From the NCBI RefSeq assembly GCF_900111615.1, contig NZ_FOHU01000003.1, positions 273,429-337,428 of the forward strand: a stretch of DNA of 64,000 nt, in the 5' to 3' direction. The stretch comes from Natronincola peptidivorans. Lineage in GTDB: Bacteria > Bacillota > Clostridia > Peptostreptococcales > Natronincolaceae. The notes beneath the pieces were generated by a model. The model saw only the letters and a list, made by a program, of their open reading frames with translations. It had not been told where the DNA came from and did not search any database. Within the stretch, counting starts at the first letter, position 1. Each line of letters begins with the position of its first letter. The position numbers were made by a program, and so were the translations under genes. Positions 1 to 8,419 of this stretch are shown here, one piece after another.

Positions 1-300
1 CACTACAAAAACCTCCTTGTAAATAGTATTAGAAGTACAAATTGAACAAATTTGACTTCGTCAATTTTTTCTTAGCTGGGTGAAACAACTAAGCAATCAG
101 CACAATTTAGCAAGCTAAATAGGCTACCTGCTTATAGGGGGACTTAGTCCCCTTCGACACCTGCTATCGCAGCCTGAGCACCCACCTTAAACCAGCGAAG
201 AGAATCCCCTCTGCACTCCCTATGTCTAGAAAATCAAAAATCATGCTTTCTTAGATATAGAAAAACCATCATCTTTAAAAGTATTTCAAATATTCTCATA
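1..300 (-). other. Leader between glycine-riboswitch terminator and an off-window gene; hairpin-rich
   Basis: No coding frame is convincing here. On the minus strand a strong ribosome site (AAGGAGG) lies about 10-16 bases from the left edge, so a gene begins just beyond the window. Between it and the riboswitch terminator lies a GC-richer block (about 60-235) with several self-complementary pieces: GGGGAC-TAA-GTCCCC at 139-153, TTTAGC-AA-GCTAAA near 107-120 and CTTAG...CTAAG near 71-93. It is unlike the surrounding AT-rich DNA and may be a small RNA or second regulatory element, but it matches no RNA family I can name. Confidence 0.4.
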
Positions 301-316
301 ATTATTAGTAATTAAA

Positions 317-357
317 GGGATATAATGACATATTAATAAATTATGTCATTATATCCC
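317..357 (-). terminator. Riboswitch expression-platform terminator
   Basis: A perfect 14-bp stem (317-330 with 344-357) with a 13-base loop lies directly 3' of the second glycine aptamer on the minus strand and is followed by a T-rich tail. Its position fits the on/off terminator of the glycine riboswitch. Glycine would be expected to prevent its formation and let transcription continue into the gene off the left edge. Confidence 0.8.
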
Positions 358-362
358 CTGTA

Positions 363-530
363 TTTTTGCCTGAGAGTTTTTACACACACTATGTATTGCC
401 CCTTCGGCGTCGGTTTCTCGATCTCTCCAGAGTCCCATCAAATAACGATCCTTTTGCCTGAAAGATTCTATAAAAACCTGACTTTTTTTATATTGCTTCT
501 TCGGCTATCTTTAATAAGATATCTCTCGCT
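363..530 (-). promoter_or_regulatory. Tandem glycine riboswitch (two aptamers)
   Basis: Read on the minus strand, two successive aptamers carry the glycine riboswitch signatures. The first (about 447-530) has GCGAGAGA, then GCCGAAGAAGCAA, then TTTCAGGCAAAAGGA. The second (about 363-434) has CTGGAGAGA, ACGCCGAAGGGGCAA and CTCTCAGGCAAAAA. The tandem layout is the common cooperative form that senses glycine. Such switches usually control the glycine cleavage system or glycine transport; the target here lies beyond position 1 and cannot be seen. Confidence 0.93.
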
Positions 531-575
531 ATTCTCATTTGGTAGAATATTCACTTATACTATCTCTTTCCTATA

Positions 576-604
576 ATGGTACAATATCCTTCCATAAATT
601 TCAA
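576..604 (-). promoter_or_regulatory. Candidate promoter for the glycine riboswitch transcript
   Basis: On the minus strand TTGAAA (599-604) and TACCAT (576-581) are spaced by 17 bases, just upstream of the first aptamer. The -35 is near consensus and the -10 is weak (4/6). The position is right; the assignment is by eye only. Confidence 0.4.
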
Positions 605-620
605 GAATTGATAATTTATT

Positions 621-680
621 AACCACCTTTATTTATGCTACGGTTCACCTTATCGTTGTATCGGTGGTTTCTTATCAAAA
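621..680 (-). repeat. rlmH-end-like repeat, copy A
   Basis: On the minus strand this holds GGTGAACCGTAGCATAAAT, close to the last codons of rlmH (GGTGAACCGTATCACAAG at about 33820-33838). It is framed by an inverted repeat, AACCACC at 621-627 and GGTGGTT at 664-670. It lies just 3' of the coiled-coil gene 681-1226. It is one of five dispersed copies read as candidate attachment sites. Confidence 0.65.
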
Positions 681-1226
681 TTAAACTGTTACATCAAAAG
701 TGGTTTCTTTATTTCTTCTTACACTAGCTTCAAAAATATTTTTTTCATTTTCCTTATCCTTTCTTTCCAAAGGAAAGACTTTATATTCTCTTGTATTTTT
801 AACTTCTTTCATAACATTATTATAAGCACTCACCAATACTTGTTTATCTGGATCCTTTTTATGAATCATAGATATGGCTTCGTTATAAGCTTGTTCTACT
901 TCTTTTTTTGACCTGCATCGCTTTAATCTTCTCTCTAATGCTTCTCTCTGCATCTGAATCCTTTTGACGCGCATATACATAATGGGATTTGTTCTTTGAA
1001 TATAGCTCATCTCCTCTTGTGTTAGCTTTTCACCTAACTTAACCTTTTCACTTATTCTTTTTTCATAGTTTTCTCTTTCTTCTTCTCTTTTAAAATTAGT
1101 TCCTTCTATAGTTTCCTTAATACTTACAAATGCTGTTTTAAGTATTTCCTCTTTACTTTTTTCATAAGCTACCTTAGTTTCCTTATAGTGTGCATCATGT
1201 GTAAATTTTTTTATCATCATACTCAT
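681..1226 (-). CDS. Hypothetical charged coiled-coil protein
   Basis: The product is about 181 residues, rich in Lys, Glu and Arg, with long heptad-like stretches (roughly residues 15-70 and 85-135) that suggest an elongated helical or coiled-coil protein. There is no signal peptide or membrane segment. The ATG at 1226 is preferred over the upstream GTG at 1235, because AGGAG lies at a normal distance from the ATG but almost touches the GTG. I do not recognise a family. It ends next to a copy of the rlmH-end-like repeat and could belong to an integrated element. Confidence 0.6.
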   Translation of the reverse strand: MSMMIKKFTHDAHYKETKVAYEKSKEEILKTAFVSIKETIEGTNFKREEERENYEKRISEKVKLGEKLTQEEMSYIQRTNPIMYMRVKRIQMQREALERRLKRCRSKKEVEQAYNEAISMIHKKDPDKQVLVSAYNNVMKEVKNTREYKVFPLERKDKENEKNIFEASVRRNKETTFDVTV

Positions 1227-1235
1227 ATCCTTCAC

Positions 1236-1646
1236 TCCTGACTATTTAACTGACCTCATAATTCTTATCATAACTCCTCTAATAGAACATCCTATTTTTT
1301 GTGCAATATTCTCTATACTATTCTTTTTCAATACCTCTACCCAATTGACACTTATTTTTAATAACCATGGAAGCTACCTCCAGCTATAAAAATGTCTATA
1401 AAGATATATCGTCAAATTTTTCCAATAGCTTATATGAACATTTATCATTGATTTATGATGAAGGGAAAGAAAAAGTGCAAAAATAAAAGATTTAATAAAA
1501 TAATCAGAGGTTCTGTTGAATAGTATTATAAAATCAGAAAAAATAAGTAGGTAAACTACCAAAAATATTTTTTTGCGGTGCTGGAGGGAAGTTTCAGAGT
1601 CATTGAGACTTCCCTTTATAATAAAAGCAGACATTTCATTAATAGG
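1236..1646. other. Gene-poor stretch with possible gene fragments
   Basis: There is no intact gene. On the minus strand at about 1244-1373 a frame without a proper start encodes a peptide with a helix-turn-helix look (SIENIAQKIGCSIRGVM). On the plus strand a 39-residue frame runs from the ATG near 1367. Both look like debris of decayed genes, and neither has a usable ribosome site. Confidence 0.35.
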
Positions 1647-2027
1647 CTATTTTATAGGAATATAAATATCAAACGTTGATGAAGGGTTTTGTCTTCCTTT
1701 AAAACCTTCATCATAAAGTTCGAACTCATCCCTAAAATCTAACTCCACCTTTGAATACGGCACCCAAGTTCCCCATATATAATTATAGGTTTCTTTTATA
1801 AGATCAATTTTTCCTCTATGGGTAAAGACAGCATACCTTCCACCATCAATAGTCTTTTTAATCATACCGCTGGGTATATGATTAAAACTATCTACTTCCA
1901 TTGCTATGACTTGATTATGGTAGGTTTGTTCGTTAAACTCTTCAACTTTTGCATTCTCTTCGTATTCGCATATGCCAAAGCTCCTAACATCCTGCATGGT
2001 TCCCTTTATTTCTAGAGCCCTTTTCAT
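1647..2027 (-). CDS. GyrI-like / AraC effector-binding domain protein (possibly N-truncated)
   Basis: The product is 126 residues. Its second half has the pattern of GyrI-like small-molecule-binding domains: a GGRYAVFTHRG strand, a YNYIWGTWVP helix, and a terminal FDIYIPIK strand. Family members are usually about 150-160 residues and begin with a strand and helix that are only partly present, so the N-terminus may be lost. The ribosome site is weak. It lies 66 bases downstream of the nitroreductase on the same strand and may be co-transcribed. Such domains bind hydrophobic or cationic ligands; the ligand here is unknown. Confidence 0.7.
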   Translation of the reverse strand: MKRALEIKGTMQDVRSFGICEYEENAKVEEFNEQTYHNQVIAMEVDSFNHIPSGMIKKTIDGGRYAVFTHRGKIDLIKETYNYIWGTWVPYSKVELDFRDEFELYDEGFKGRQNPSSTFDIYIPIK

Positions 2028-2093
2028 GAATATATCCCATAGTTATAGTTTTTGTACCAAATTCTTCAGTTTTCTCTTTAATTTAGCAAATTT

Positions 2094-2597
2094 CTACCAG
2101 GTTTCATCATGTACTCTGTCGGGATTATATCTTTCTCTTACTTCTCTTTGCTCTGCTGGGTGGCCTACAGCAATAATGGCTATTGGTATGATTTCTGCAG
2201 GAAGCTTTACTAATTTTGACACATTTTCTACAATTTCTTCCTTAGGATATACTCCGCACCAACAGGTTCCAAGACCCAAAGCCTCGCCCTGCAAAAGGAT
2301 ATTCTGTATAGAAGCAGCCATATCCTGAACCCAAAATGCGCCATCATATTTAACATTGCTAATATCTGCACAGGCTATAATTGCTAATGGAGCCTCTTTC
2401 AACATTTGTGTATGGGGATGAAATTTAGTAATCTCATTTAGCTTGCTGCGATCTCGTACAATAACGAAATGCCATGGCTTTTCATTTCCAGCAGAAGGTG
2501 CATACATAGCTGCTCGCAGGATTTGCTGTATTTTTTCCGACTCTACAGGTTGATCCTTATACCTTCTAATACTTCTTCTTGTAAATATTTCTTTCAT
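2094..2597 (-). CDS. Nitroreductase family flavoprotein
   Basis: The product is 167 residues, normal for the small nitroreductases. The N-terminal RRSIRRYKDQPV is the FMN-phosphate-binding arginine motif, APSAGNEKPWHFVIV the second flavin-binding segment, and GLGTCWCGVYP with IIAVGHPAE the C-terminal part. Members use FMN and NAD(P)H to reduce nitroaromatics, quinones or enones and act as cytoplasmic dimers. GGAGTG lies upstream of the ATG. The substrate cannot be told from sequence. Confidence 0.9.
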   Translation of the reverse strand: MKEIFTRRSIRRYKDQPVESEKIQQILRAAMYAPSAGNEKPWHFVIVRDRSKLNEITKFHPHTQMLKEAPLAIIACADISNVKYDGAFWVQDMAASIQNILLQGEALGLGTCWCGVYPKEEIVENVSKLVKLPAEIIPIAIIAVGHPAEQREVRERYNPDRVHDETW

Positions 2598-2891
2598 TTT
2601 TTCACTCCTATCTTTACTAAATTCTGAATATAGTATGCTCCATCTGTGAAGACTTTAAAAGTTTTCTTCCAAATAATTATTACTTGTATCAAAACTTTCC
2701 ATAATCTATCCATACAGCTAACCTTGTATTAGAATCTTGCTTTACAATATTAATCTGAGATTATGTTCTAAATACGCTTTCCATATCATTGTTTCTGCAA
2801 CTTTTATATGTAGACTAGTGAATGTAGCTATAGCTTTATTTAGATTCATAGAATACTTTTTTTTATGTTCTTTAGCTTTTCACCTGCTAGT

Positions 2892-3185
2892 TTACATGGA
2901 AGTTTCTTTTTGGAAGCTGTTTTGTAGTCTTATATTCCTAAAGTATAAACTAAGATCAGTAGAAACTAAAACTAAATTAAGTCCGTATAAGTAAACTACT
3001 TGATCATAATTATAGAATATTTTATTTAGAATTCCAAAAAAATAGCCCATAATTAAGATCATCAAAAAATATGGACTTTTTCCTGCTACTGACTTTGACT
3101 TATAGGATTTATAAATTGAAAATGGCCATGCTGCTCCAAAGCAAAGTAACATTAAAATTTCAAAAATACTCATTTGTGAAAACAT
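2892..3185 (-). CDS. PQ-loop / SemiSWEET-like small membrane protein
   Basis: The product is 97 residues with three hydrophobic helices (about 5-22, 38-57, 64-82). The segment AAWPFSIYKSYKSKSVAGKS has the Trp-Pro kink followed by the basic KSKSVAGKSP turn typical of the PQ-loop/MtN3 superfamily. Bacterial SemiSWEETs of this size dimerise to transport sugars, but many PQ-loop proteins have other or unknown cargo. Start at 3185 follows GGGAGG at good spacing. Confidence 0.78.
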   Translation of the reverse strand: MFSQMSIFEILMLLCFGAAWPFSIYKSYKSKSVAGKSPYFLMILIMGYFFGILNKIFYNYDQVVYLYGLNLVLVSTDLSLYFRNIRLQNSFQKETSM

Positions 3186-3531
3186 AAATACCTCCCACTA
3201 TACTTATTATTTTTACTTCCAATAAAAACTTTTTTTACCCCTATCTTTATTATTATATCATCAAACTTTGATATTTTTAAGGTTAAGTATGAAAAGGGGT
3301 CAAATCCTTCATTCTTATTGTAGCTATATATGCTACTTCTGTAATTATCTTTAAACTGATTACAGAAAAAAATCAGACGTAATTTGTAAAATGATTTTTC
3401 CAAATAGCGACAATTTTTCTCTAATACTATATGATATAATAGATTTGGTTGTACTTGGATATATATGGTATTTTTTGTGTTTCTTTATCAAACTTATTGT
3501 TGAATTTAATGGTGAATGTAGGGGGTTGAAG

Positions 3532-4890
3532 ATGAAAAAATTAAACATATTTTTTATTGTTTTATTATTGATAATATTGAGCTTTTTGTTAGGCTGTCAA
3601 AAAACTAAGGTCCTTAACCCTAAAGAACCTATCACTCTAACTATTTGGCATAATTATGGCGGCCAAATGAAAACTACTATGGACATAATGATAGACGAAT
3701 TCAACGATACTATTGGAGCAGAAAAAGGAGTTATCCTCAGTGTTACCTCTATCTCTGGTTCTGCAACTCTCCATGAAAAGCTTATTATGGCCGCTAATCA
3801 GGATCCTGGTGCACCAGAACTGCCGGACATTACAACGGCTTATCCTAAAACAGCAATTACACTAGCTGAAAAGAATTTGTTAGTAGATATTGGTGAATTT
3901 TTTACCGAAAAAGAGCTTACAGCCTATGTTCCACGCTTTTTAGAAGAGGGAAGATTGAAAGGTGATAGACTCTTTGTTTTTCCATGTGCAAAATCAACAG
4001 AGGTTTTGTATGTAAACAAGACAATCTTTGACAGGTTTTCAAATGATACCGACATTAGCTTTGAGGATTTGAAAAGCTTTGAAGGGATTGTTAAAGCTGC
4101 AGATAGCTATTATGAGTGGTCCGAGGGCAAAATGTTTTTTATGCCTGACTCTCTTTTTAACCTCGCCCAGATTGGCTATCAACAATTAGGAGAAGATCTT
4201 TTTAAAGGTACTCAGTTGAATCTGTCTTCACCTGCATTTTCTAAGATATGGGAGACCTATTATGAGCCTGCTGTTAAGGGCCATTTTGCTATTTTTGACG
4301 GATATGCCACTGACCTTGCAAAAACAGGCGATATCATATGTGCTTTAGGTTCCACAGCAGGTGTAATCTTTTATCCCCCTACCATTACCTACGAAAACAA
4401 TTTAACAGAACCCGTAGAGTATTCCATTTTGCCTTATCCTGTTTATAAGGATGGTGAGAAAATAGCTATTCAAAGAGGGAGCGGTATGTGTGTTATAAAA
4501 TCCACCGAAGAAAAAGCATATGCTGCCAGTATTTTTCTTAAATGGTTTACTGATCCCAAGCAGAATTTACGCTTTGTATCCAAAACCGGATATCTTCCGG
4601 TAACGAAAGAAGCCTTTGGAGATATGATGACTAGCGAGATTGAAAGCATTTCAGATGATAATATTAAAGCGCTTCTTATAACGGCAATTCAGATGCATGA
4701 TGAGTATGATTTTTATATTCCACCTTATTTTGACGATTTTGATAGGCTTCAAAGGGAGTATGAGGAGAGATTGCTAGATATTACTCTGGAGTCAAGAAAA
4801 GAATATCTAGAGCTTATAACTCACCTACATGCCACTGAGGCTTATGGAAAGATAAAAGAAAGGCAAAAGATTTTTCTTGAAAATTGGTAA
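3532..4890 (+). CDS. ABC-type solute-binding lipoprotein (family 1, sugar-type)
   Basis: The product is about 452 residues. A lipoprotein signal runs to the lipobox LLGC (Cys22), followed by TLTIWHNYGG, typical of extracytoplasmic solute-binding proteins of carbohydrate ABC systems, and by EEKAYAASIFLKWFTDP near the C-terminus. The ATG at 3532 is chosen because it has a GGGGG ribosome site and starts the signal peptide. No ABC permease or ATPase genes are nearby. The next gene encodes a membrane-anchored LuxR-type regulator, so the protein may serve as a sensor partner rather than a transport component; that is inference. Confidence 0.88.
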   Translation: MKKLNIFFIVLLLIILSFLLGCQKTKVLNPKEPITLTIWHNYGGQMKTTMDIMIDEFNDTIGAEKGVILSVTSISGSATLHEKLIMAANQDPGAPELPDITTAYPKTAITLAEKNLLVDIGEFFTEKELTAYVPRFLEEGRLKGDRLFVFPCAKSTEVLYVNKTIFDRFSNDTDISFEDLKSFEGIVKAADSYYEWSEGKMFFMPDSLFNLAQIGYQQLGEDLFKGTQLNLSSPAFSKIWETYYEPAVKGHFAIFDGYATDLAKTGDIICALGSTAGVIFYPPTITYENNLTEPVEYSILPYPVYKDGEKIAIQRGSGMCVIKSTEEKAYAASIFLKWFTDPKQNLRFVSKTGYLPVTKEAFGDMMTSEIESISDDNIKALLITAIQMHDEYDFYIPPYFDDFDRLQREYEERLLDITLESRKEYLELITHLHATEAYGKIKERQKIFLENW

Positions 4891-4961
4891 TAACCTCTTG
4901 ACCAAAAGAAGCCACCTTTGCTAAGCAAAAGTATAATAAAATCAACTTTTATGTTTTTCGA

Positions 4962-6593
4962 ATGGGTGTGATAACTTTGCTAGGGGTAAGTAAGTTAAGT
5001 GAAATTAAACAACGATTTATAAAAACAGGCTCACTGAGACTATCAATGGGCCCAAGGCTTTTTTTATTTTTAATTGTTCTGGTAGTTACCATGCTTCTTG
5101 GAATAATTGCTATTCTACTGCTTACTGGCACTTTTACAGCTAAACTAAATACTCATGAAGAACTCATTCAAAATAAGCTCAGCTTTACCTGGCGCAATAT
5201 TTCTAATCAATATGGCCAGCTATCAGTGGAGTCAGTAGATCTTGCTACTGAATTATCAAAGAGTATCGAGAAAAGATTACAGGAGCAAGGGCTTGAGGTT
5301 AGTGATTTGCAAGATCATCCAGAATTACTTGAAGCGTTAATAGCAGGTGAGTATGAGCGTGCTTTATTTTCTCTGCAGAGATCTAAAAGCAGCGGTGTAT
5401 TTATCATTTTAGACGCAACGGTTAATCCAAAGCTAAAAAATGCCGAAGCTTCTAGGGCAGGGCTTTTTATTAAAAATATGGAGCCCAATATTTTAAGCTC
5501 CTCTTCCCCCACGATTGTTTTGCTAAGGGGATTCCCCAATATTGGCCGTAGTAACACTATACCGCTTCATACCCAATGGAGTATGGAATTTGATATTACT
5601 AATGCCTCTTACTATAGGATTCCTATGGAAGCGGCATCTCAGCAAACATTGCCCCTATCGAGGCTCTATTACTGGAATCCTGCAATTACACTGCCAGGTA
5701 CCAGCGAAGAGGTTATGCTTTGTTCTGTTCCTCTTATTGACTCAAAAGGTAATGTATTTGGCGTCTGTGGGTTTGAGGTGAGTGCTATGCTTTTTAAACT
5801 ATCTCATCTGCCTGATAATCGTATATATAATCGCATTTCCTGTATGCTGACCCCCGTTTCTCAAAATACTTTTGATGTCTCTCAAGCAATGTTTTCTGGT
5901 GGTTATTCTGCCCGAAATGTTTTTGCAGATAATCAGTTACTTCACTTTAAGGAAAGCCAAAAAAAGTCCTTCTTTTCCTATAGAGAAGAAGGAGGAGACT
6001 CTTTTTTAGGATTTCATACATCTATAGAATTATATCCTAAAGGCTCTGCTTTTTCTCATGAAGATTGGGCTGTGGCACTTATGGTGCCAACAGAGGATAT
6101 AATAAGCTCTATAGCAAACGCTAACTACAATTTAGCCCTTAAGTTTGTCCTGTTAATGATTTTAGGAATCATTGTTTCATTTTTCCTAAGCAAATACTAC
6201 ATGCGGCCGATTAAAAAGAGTTTTGATATGATTAAGTCAAATGGCTTAATAGAAACACCTAAAACTGAAATACCAGAAATAGATGATCTTATTGAGTTTC
6301 TTTCTCTAGAAAATGAAAGTTTTCAAAAGAAAGGTGAGGAAGATCCTTCCTCTGTAGTTCTTAATGAATTTTTAAAAAATTTGAAAACACTTTCTCCAGC
6401 AGAACGCTCAGTTTTCAATCTCTATGTACAACAATACACTGCAAAAGAAATCGCAGCAAAACTATGTCTCAGTATCAATACCATAAAAACACATAACAAG
6501 CGCATCTATGCTAAGCTTAATGTTACCTCTAGAAAGGAATTATTGGTATTTATCAATATGCTTGAAGAAGCTGGTAAGAAGTTTCATTGCTAA
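4962..6593 (+). CDS. Membrane-bound sensor with C-terminal LuxR-type HTH
   Basis: The product is 543 residues. Transmembrane helices near 33-58 and 390-411 bracket an outside domain of about 330 residues. A cytoplasmic linker leads to a LuxR/GerE helix-turn-helix (about 476-536: AERSVFNLY, TAKEIAAKLCLSINTIKTH, YAKLNV). There is no kinase or receiver domain, so this is a one-component membrane regulator, sensing outside and binding DNA from the membrane. It lies 71 bases after the solute-binding lipoprotein, in the same direction. The ATG at 4962 has no clear ribosome site, so the start is uncertain. Confidence 0.8.
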   Translation: MGVITLLGVSKLSEIKQRFIKTGSLRLSMGPRLFLFLIVLVVTMLLGIIAILLLTGTFTAKLNTHEELIQNKLSFTWRNISNQYGQLSVESVDLATELSKSIEKRLQEQGLEVSDLQDHPELLEALIAGEYERALFSLQRSKSSGVFIILDATVNPKLKNAEASRAGLFIKNMEPNILSSSSPTIVLLRGFPNIGRSNTIPLHTQWSMEFDITNASYYRIPMEAASQQTLPLSRLYYWNPAITLPGTSEEVMLCSVPLIDSKGNVFGVCGFEVSAMLFKLSHLPDNRIYNRISCMLTPVSQNTFDVSQAMFSGGYSARNVFADNQLLHFKESQKKSFFSYREEGGDSFLGFHTSIELYPKGSAFSHEDWAVALMVPTEDIISSIANANYNLALKFVLLMILGIIVSFFLSKYYMRPIKKSFDMIKSNGLIETPKTEIPEIDDLIEFLSLENESFQKKGEEDPSSVVLNEFLKNLKTLSPAERSVFNLYVQQYTAKEIAAKLCLSINTIKTHNKRIYAKLNVTSRKELLVFINMLEEAGKKFHC

Positions 6594-6806
6594 ATACATC
6601 TGTTCTCTATCTTTAAGTATACATAGTTTCTATTATTCTTATCCTTCATTTGATATACACCAGGCTTGGCTGGTATTGTTTTAATTTTTTCTATCAGATG
6701 CTGGGGTGTTCTAGACAAGTAAATCACCTGCGTTTTCTTTAGTTTGAAAGCATGATAAATCAATTATAGTTTAAAATAAAGGTTTTCTTGCTTTTCTATT
6801 ATCTTT

Positions 6807-7484
6807 TTATATGGTTCCATTAAGCTTCCATCTATCTAAAAGTCCCTTTGTTTTATCTTTATTTCTAAAAACAAAAGGTTTTATGCCTAGATTTAGAACA
6901 ATACTATGTATGATTAACTGAATAATAGGCTTTTGGGTTTTATTCTTAATTTTTTTATATAACTTTTCTGTTTTTCTATCAAGCTGTCCGCGTTTTTTTT
7001 CATTACTAAAAGGATCTCCATTAAAGGCCACCTTTGATAGATAGCTTCCACTTAATACTGCTCCTGAAAATAAGAATAATTTGTTTAGTACGCTAATCAC
7101 TTTTTTCCCCTCGGCATTTTCATAGGTGCTTACTGCAAAAGCATATTTCCCTTTAAATTGCTGGTACATTACAAAGTTTCCTCTATCAATAAATGTTTTA
7201 AGCTGCCCAGTTATATTAGAAGCATATGTAGGACTGCCTATGATGATTCCATCTGCTTTACTAATTTCCTCTAGAGCATCTTGGATTCCATCATTTTTTA
7301 TAGTACATTTACCATCATAGTTACATCTCATGCATCCGCTGCAAAAGTTCATCCTATAATCTCCCAGATGAAAACACTTTATTTCCACATCTTTTTTTCC
7401 CTCTAGCTGTCTTACCATCTCCTGAAGGATTTTCCCCGTAGCTCCATTTTTTCTAGGGCTTCCATTTACAACACAAATTTTCAT
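6807..7484 (-). CDS. Iron-sulfur flavoprotein / flavodoxin-family NAD(P)H reductase
   Basis: The product is about 225 residues. The N-terminal VVNGSPRKNGATG is the FMN-phosphate loop. Cys48, 51, 54 and 60 form a compact CX2CX2CX5C cluster, as in iron-sulfur flavoproteins (Isf) that bind a 4Fe-4S centre. IIGSPTYASNITGQLKTFIDR is the second FMN-binding segment. The ATG at 7484 is preferred to the ATG at 7490, which abuts the AGGAGG. The upstream palindrome TTTGAACGTTCAAA is identical to one before the neighbouring TetR gene, so TetR control is likely. Role: cytoplasmic electron transfer or redox-stress reduction. Confidence 0.85.
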   Translation of the reverse strand: MKICVVNGSPRKNGATGKILQEMVRQLEGKKDVEIKCFHLGDYRMNFCSGCMRCNYDGKCTIKNDGIQDALEEISKADGIIIGSPTYASNITGQLKTFIDRGNFVMYQQFKGKYAFAVSTYENAEGKKVISVLNKLFLFSGAVLSGSYLSKVAFNGDPFSNEKKRGQLDRKTEKLYKKIKNKTQKPIIQLIIHSIVLNLGIKPFVFRNKDKTKGLLDRWKLNGTI

Positions 7485-7505
7485 AAACATCCTCCTTATT
7501 GTTTT

Positions 7506-7519
7506 TTTGAACGTTCAAA
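7506..7519. promoter_or_regulatory. TetR operator upstream of the iron-sulfur flavoprotein
   Basis: The perfect 14-bp palindrome TTTGAACGTTCAAA lies 22 bases upstream of the flavoprotein start. The same 14 bases recur in front of the TetR gene (8139-8152). TTGAACGTTCAA is of the kind bound by AcrR/FadR-like TetR proteins. Confidence 0.8.
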
Positions 7520-7553
7520 CAATAAGTTTTTAAAAAAAAGAGATTGTTTCTAA

Positions 7554-8123
7554 TTATTTAGATATAGCTTCTATCATTTCAAATAAAGCTAAGTATGCCT
7601 TGTCAATATTAAATTCTGAATCAGTGGTTTTTTGCAGTGCCAAGCCATCTAGGCAAACGATGATAATTGCTGCCAAGGTCTCCATCTTTCCAGCATCTAT
7701 TTTGGGATACACCTTACTTAAAACACCCTTTACATTGCTTCTCCCTTCTTCCATGAAATTTTTTATTTCAGTGTTGAAAGCGGGATTACGCATTCCTAGG
7801 GCAAATAGCTCATATCTTAATCTGTACCATTCCGAGTGATTGATTACCTTTTCTTCAAGCCCTGTCATTATCTTTCCCATTAACTCTTCAGTAGGTACAT
7901 TGGCTATATTCTCTAAGAATTCTCCATATCTTTCTTTTTCTTTTTTAAAAACTTCAATAAACAAATCATCTTTTTTGTTAAAGTAGTAATTTATCAGACC
8001 TTGAGCTACACCTGCTTCCTTAGCAATCTCCTTTGTAGATGCTTTCTCATAACCCTCTCTGGCTAAAACTTCATAGGCAGCAGCAATTATTTTCTCTCTT
8101 GTGTCTTTTTCATTCTCTCCCAT
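7554..8123 (-). CDS. TetR/AcrR family transcriptional regulator
   Basis: The product is 189 residues. The N-terminal helix-turn-helix (TREKIIAAAYEVLAREGYEKASTKEIAKEAG, then GLINYYFNKKDDLF) is the canonical TetR DNA-binding domain. The rest is a helical ligand-binding and dimerisation domain of unknown ligand. The start has AAGGAG at 8 bases. Palindromic operators lie before this gene and before the downstream flavoprotein, indicating autoregulation and repression of the flavoprotein until an inducer binds. Confidence 0.93.
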   Translation of the reverse strand: MGENEKDTREKIIAAAYEVLAREGYEKASTKEIAKEAGVAQGLINYYFNKKDDLFIEVFKKEKERYGEFLENIANVPTEELMGKIMTGLEEKVINHSEWYRLRYELFALGMRNPAFNTEIKNFMEEGRSNVKGVLSKVYPKIDAGKMETLAAIIIVCLDGLALQKTTDSEFNIDKAYLALFEMIEAISK

Positions 8124-8138
8124 ATCACCAACTCCTTG

Positions 8139-8152
8139 TTTGAACGTTCAAA
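8139..8152. promoter_or_regulatory. TetR operator upstream of the TetR gene
   Basis: Perfect palindrome TTTGAACGTTCAAA just upstream of the ribosome site of the TetR gene, identical to the operator at 7506-7519. It fits autorepression. Confidence 0.8.
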
Positions 8153-8419
8153 TTAATTATATAGAATCTATTCATTTTTGTCAACCCATGAAATCTAATA
8201 TCAGCATACTCCCTTTAGATATTCCTTTTATAATTATATCTTAATATACTTTATTGTCCTTTGATCTTTTGATTCTAATATATTTTTTATGTAATTTATC
8301 GCTTCATTTACATCTTGACAATTTTTTATTTGTTAATGAGACGGTTCTTTTTCCATAATCTTAGGTTTTCTAATTTATTCAAGAACAAGGTGAAATCTGT
8401 AACTGGTTAAAATTAATGC

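Noticed and set aside
343..576. Plus-strand open frame of 77 codons
   Set aside because: It is antisense to the tandem glycine riboswitch and its terminator, with no ribosome site.
1374..1634. Minus-strand open frame of 86 codons
   Set aside because: No ribosome site, odd composition and no family resemblance; the region looks like gene debris.
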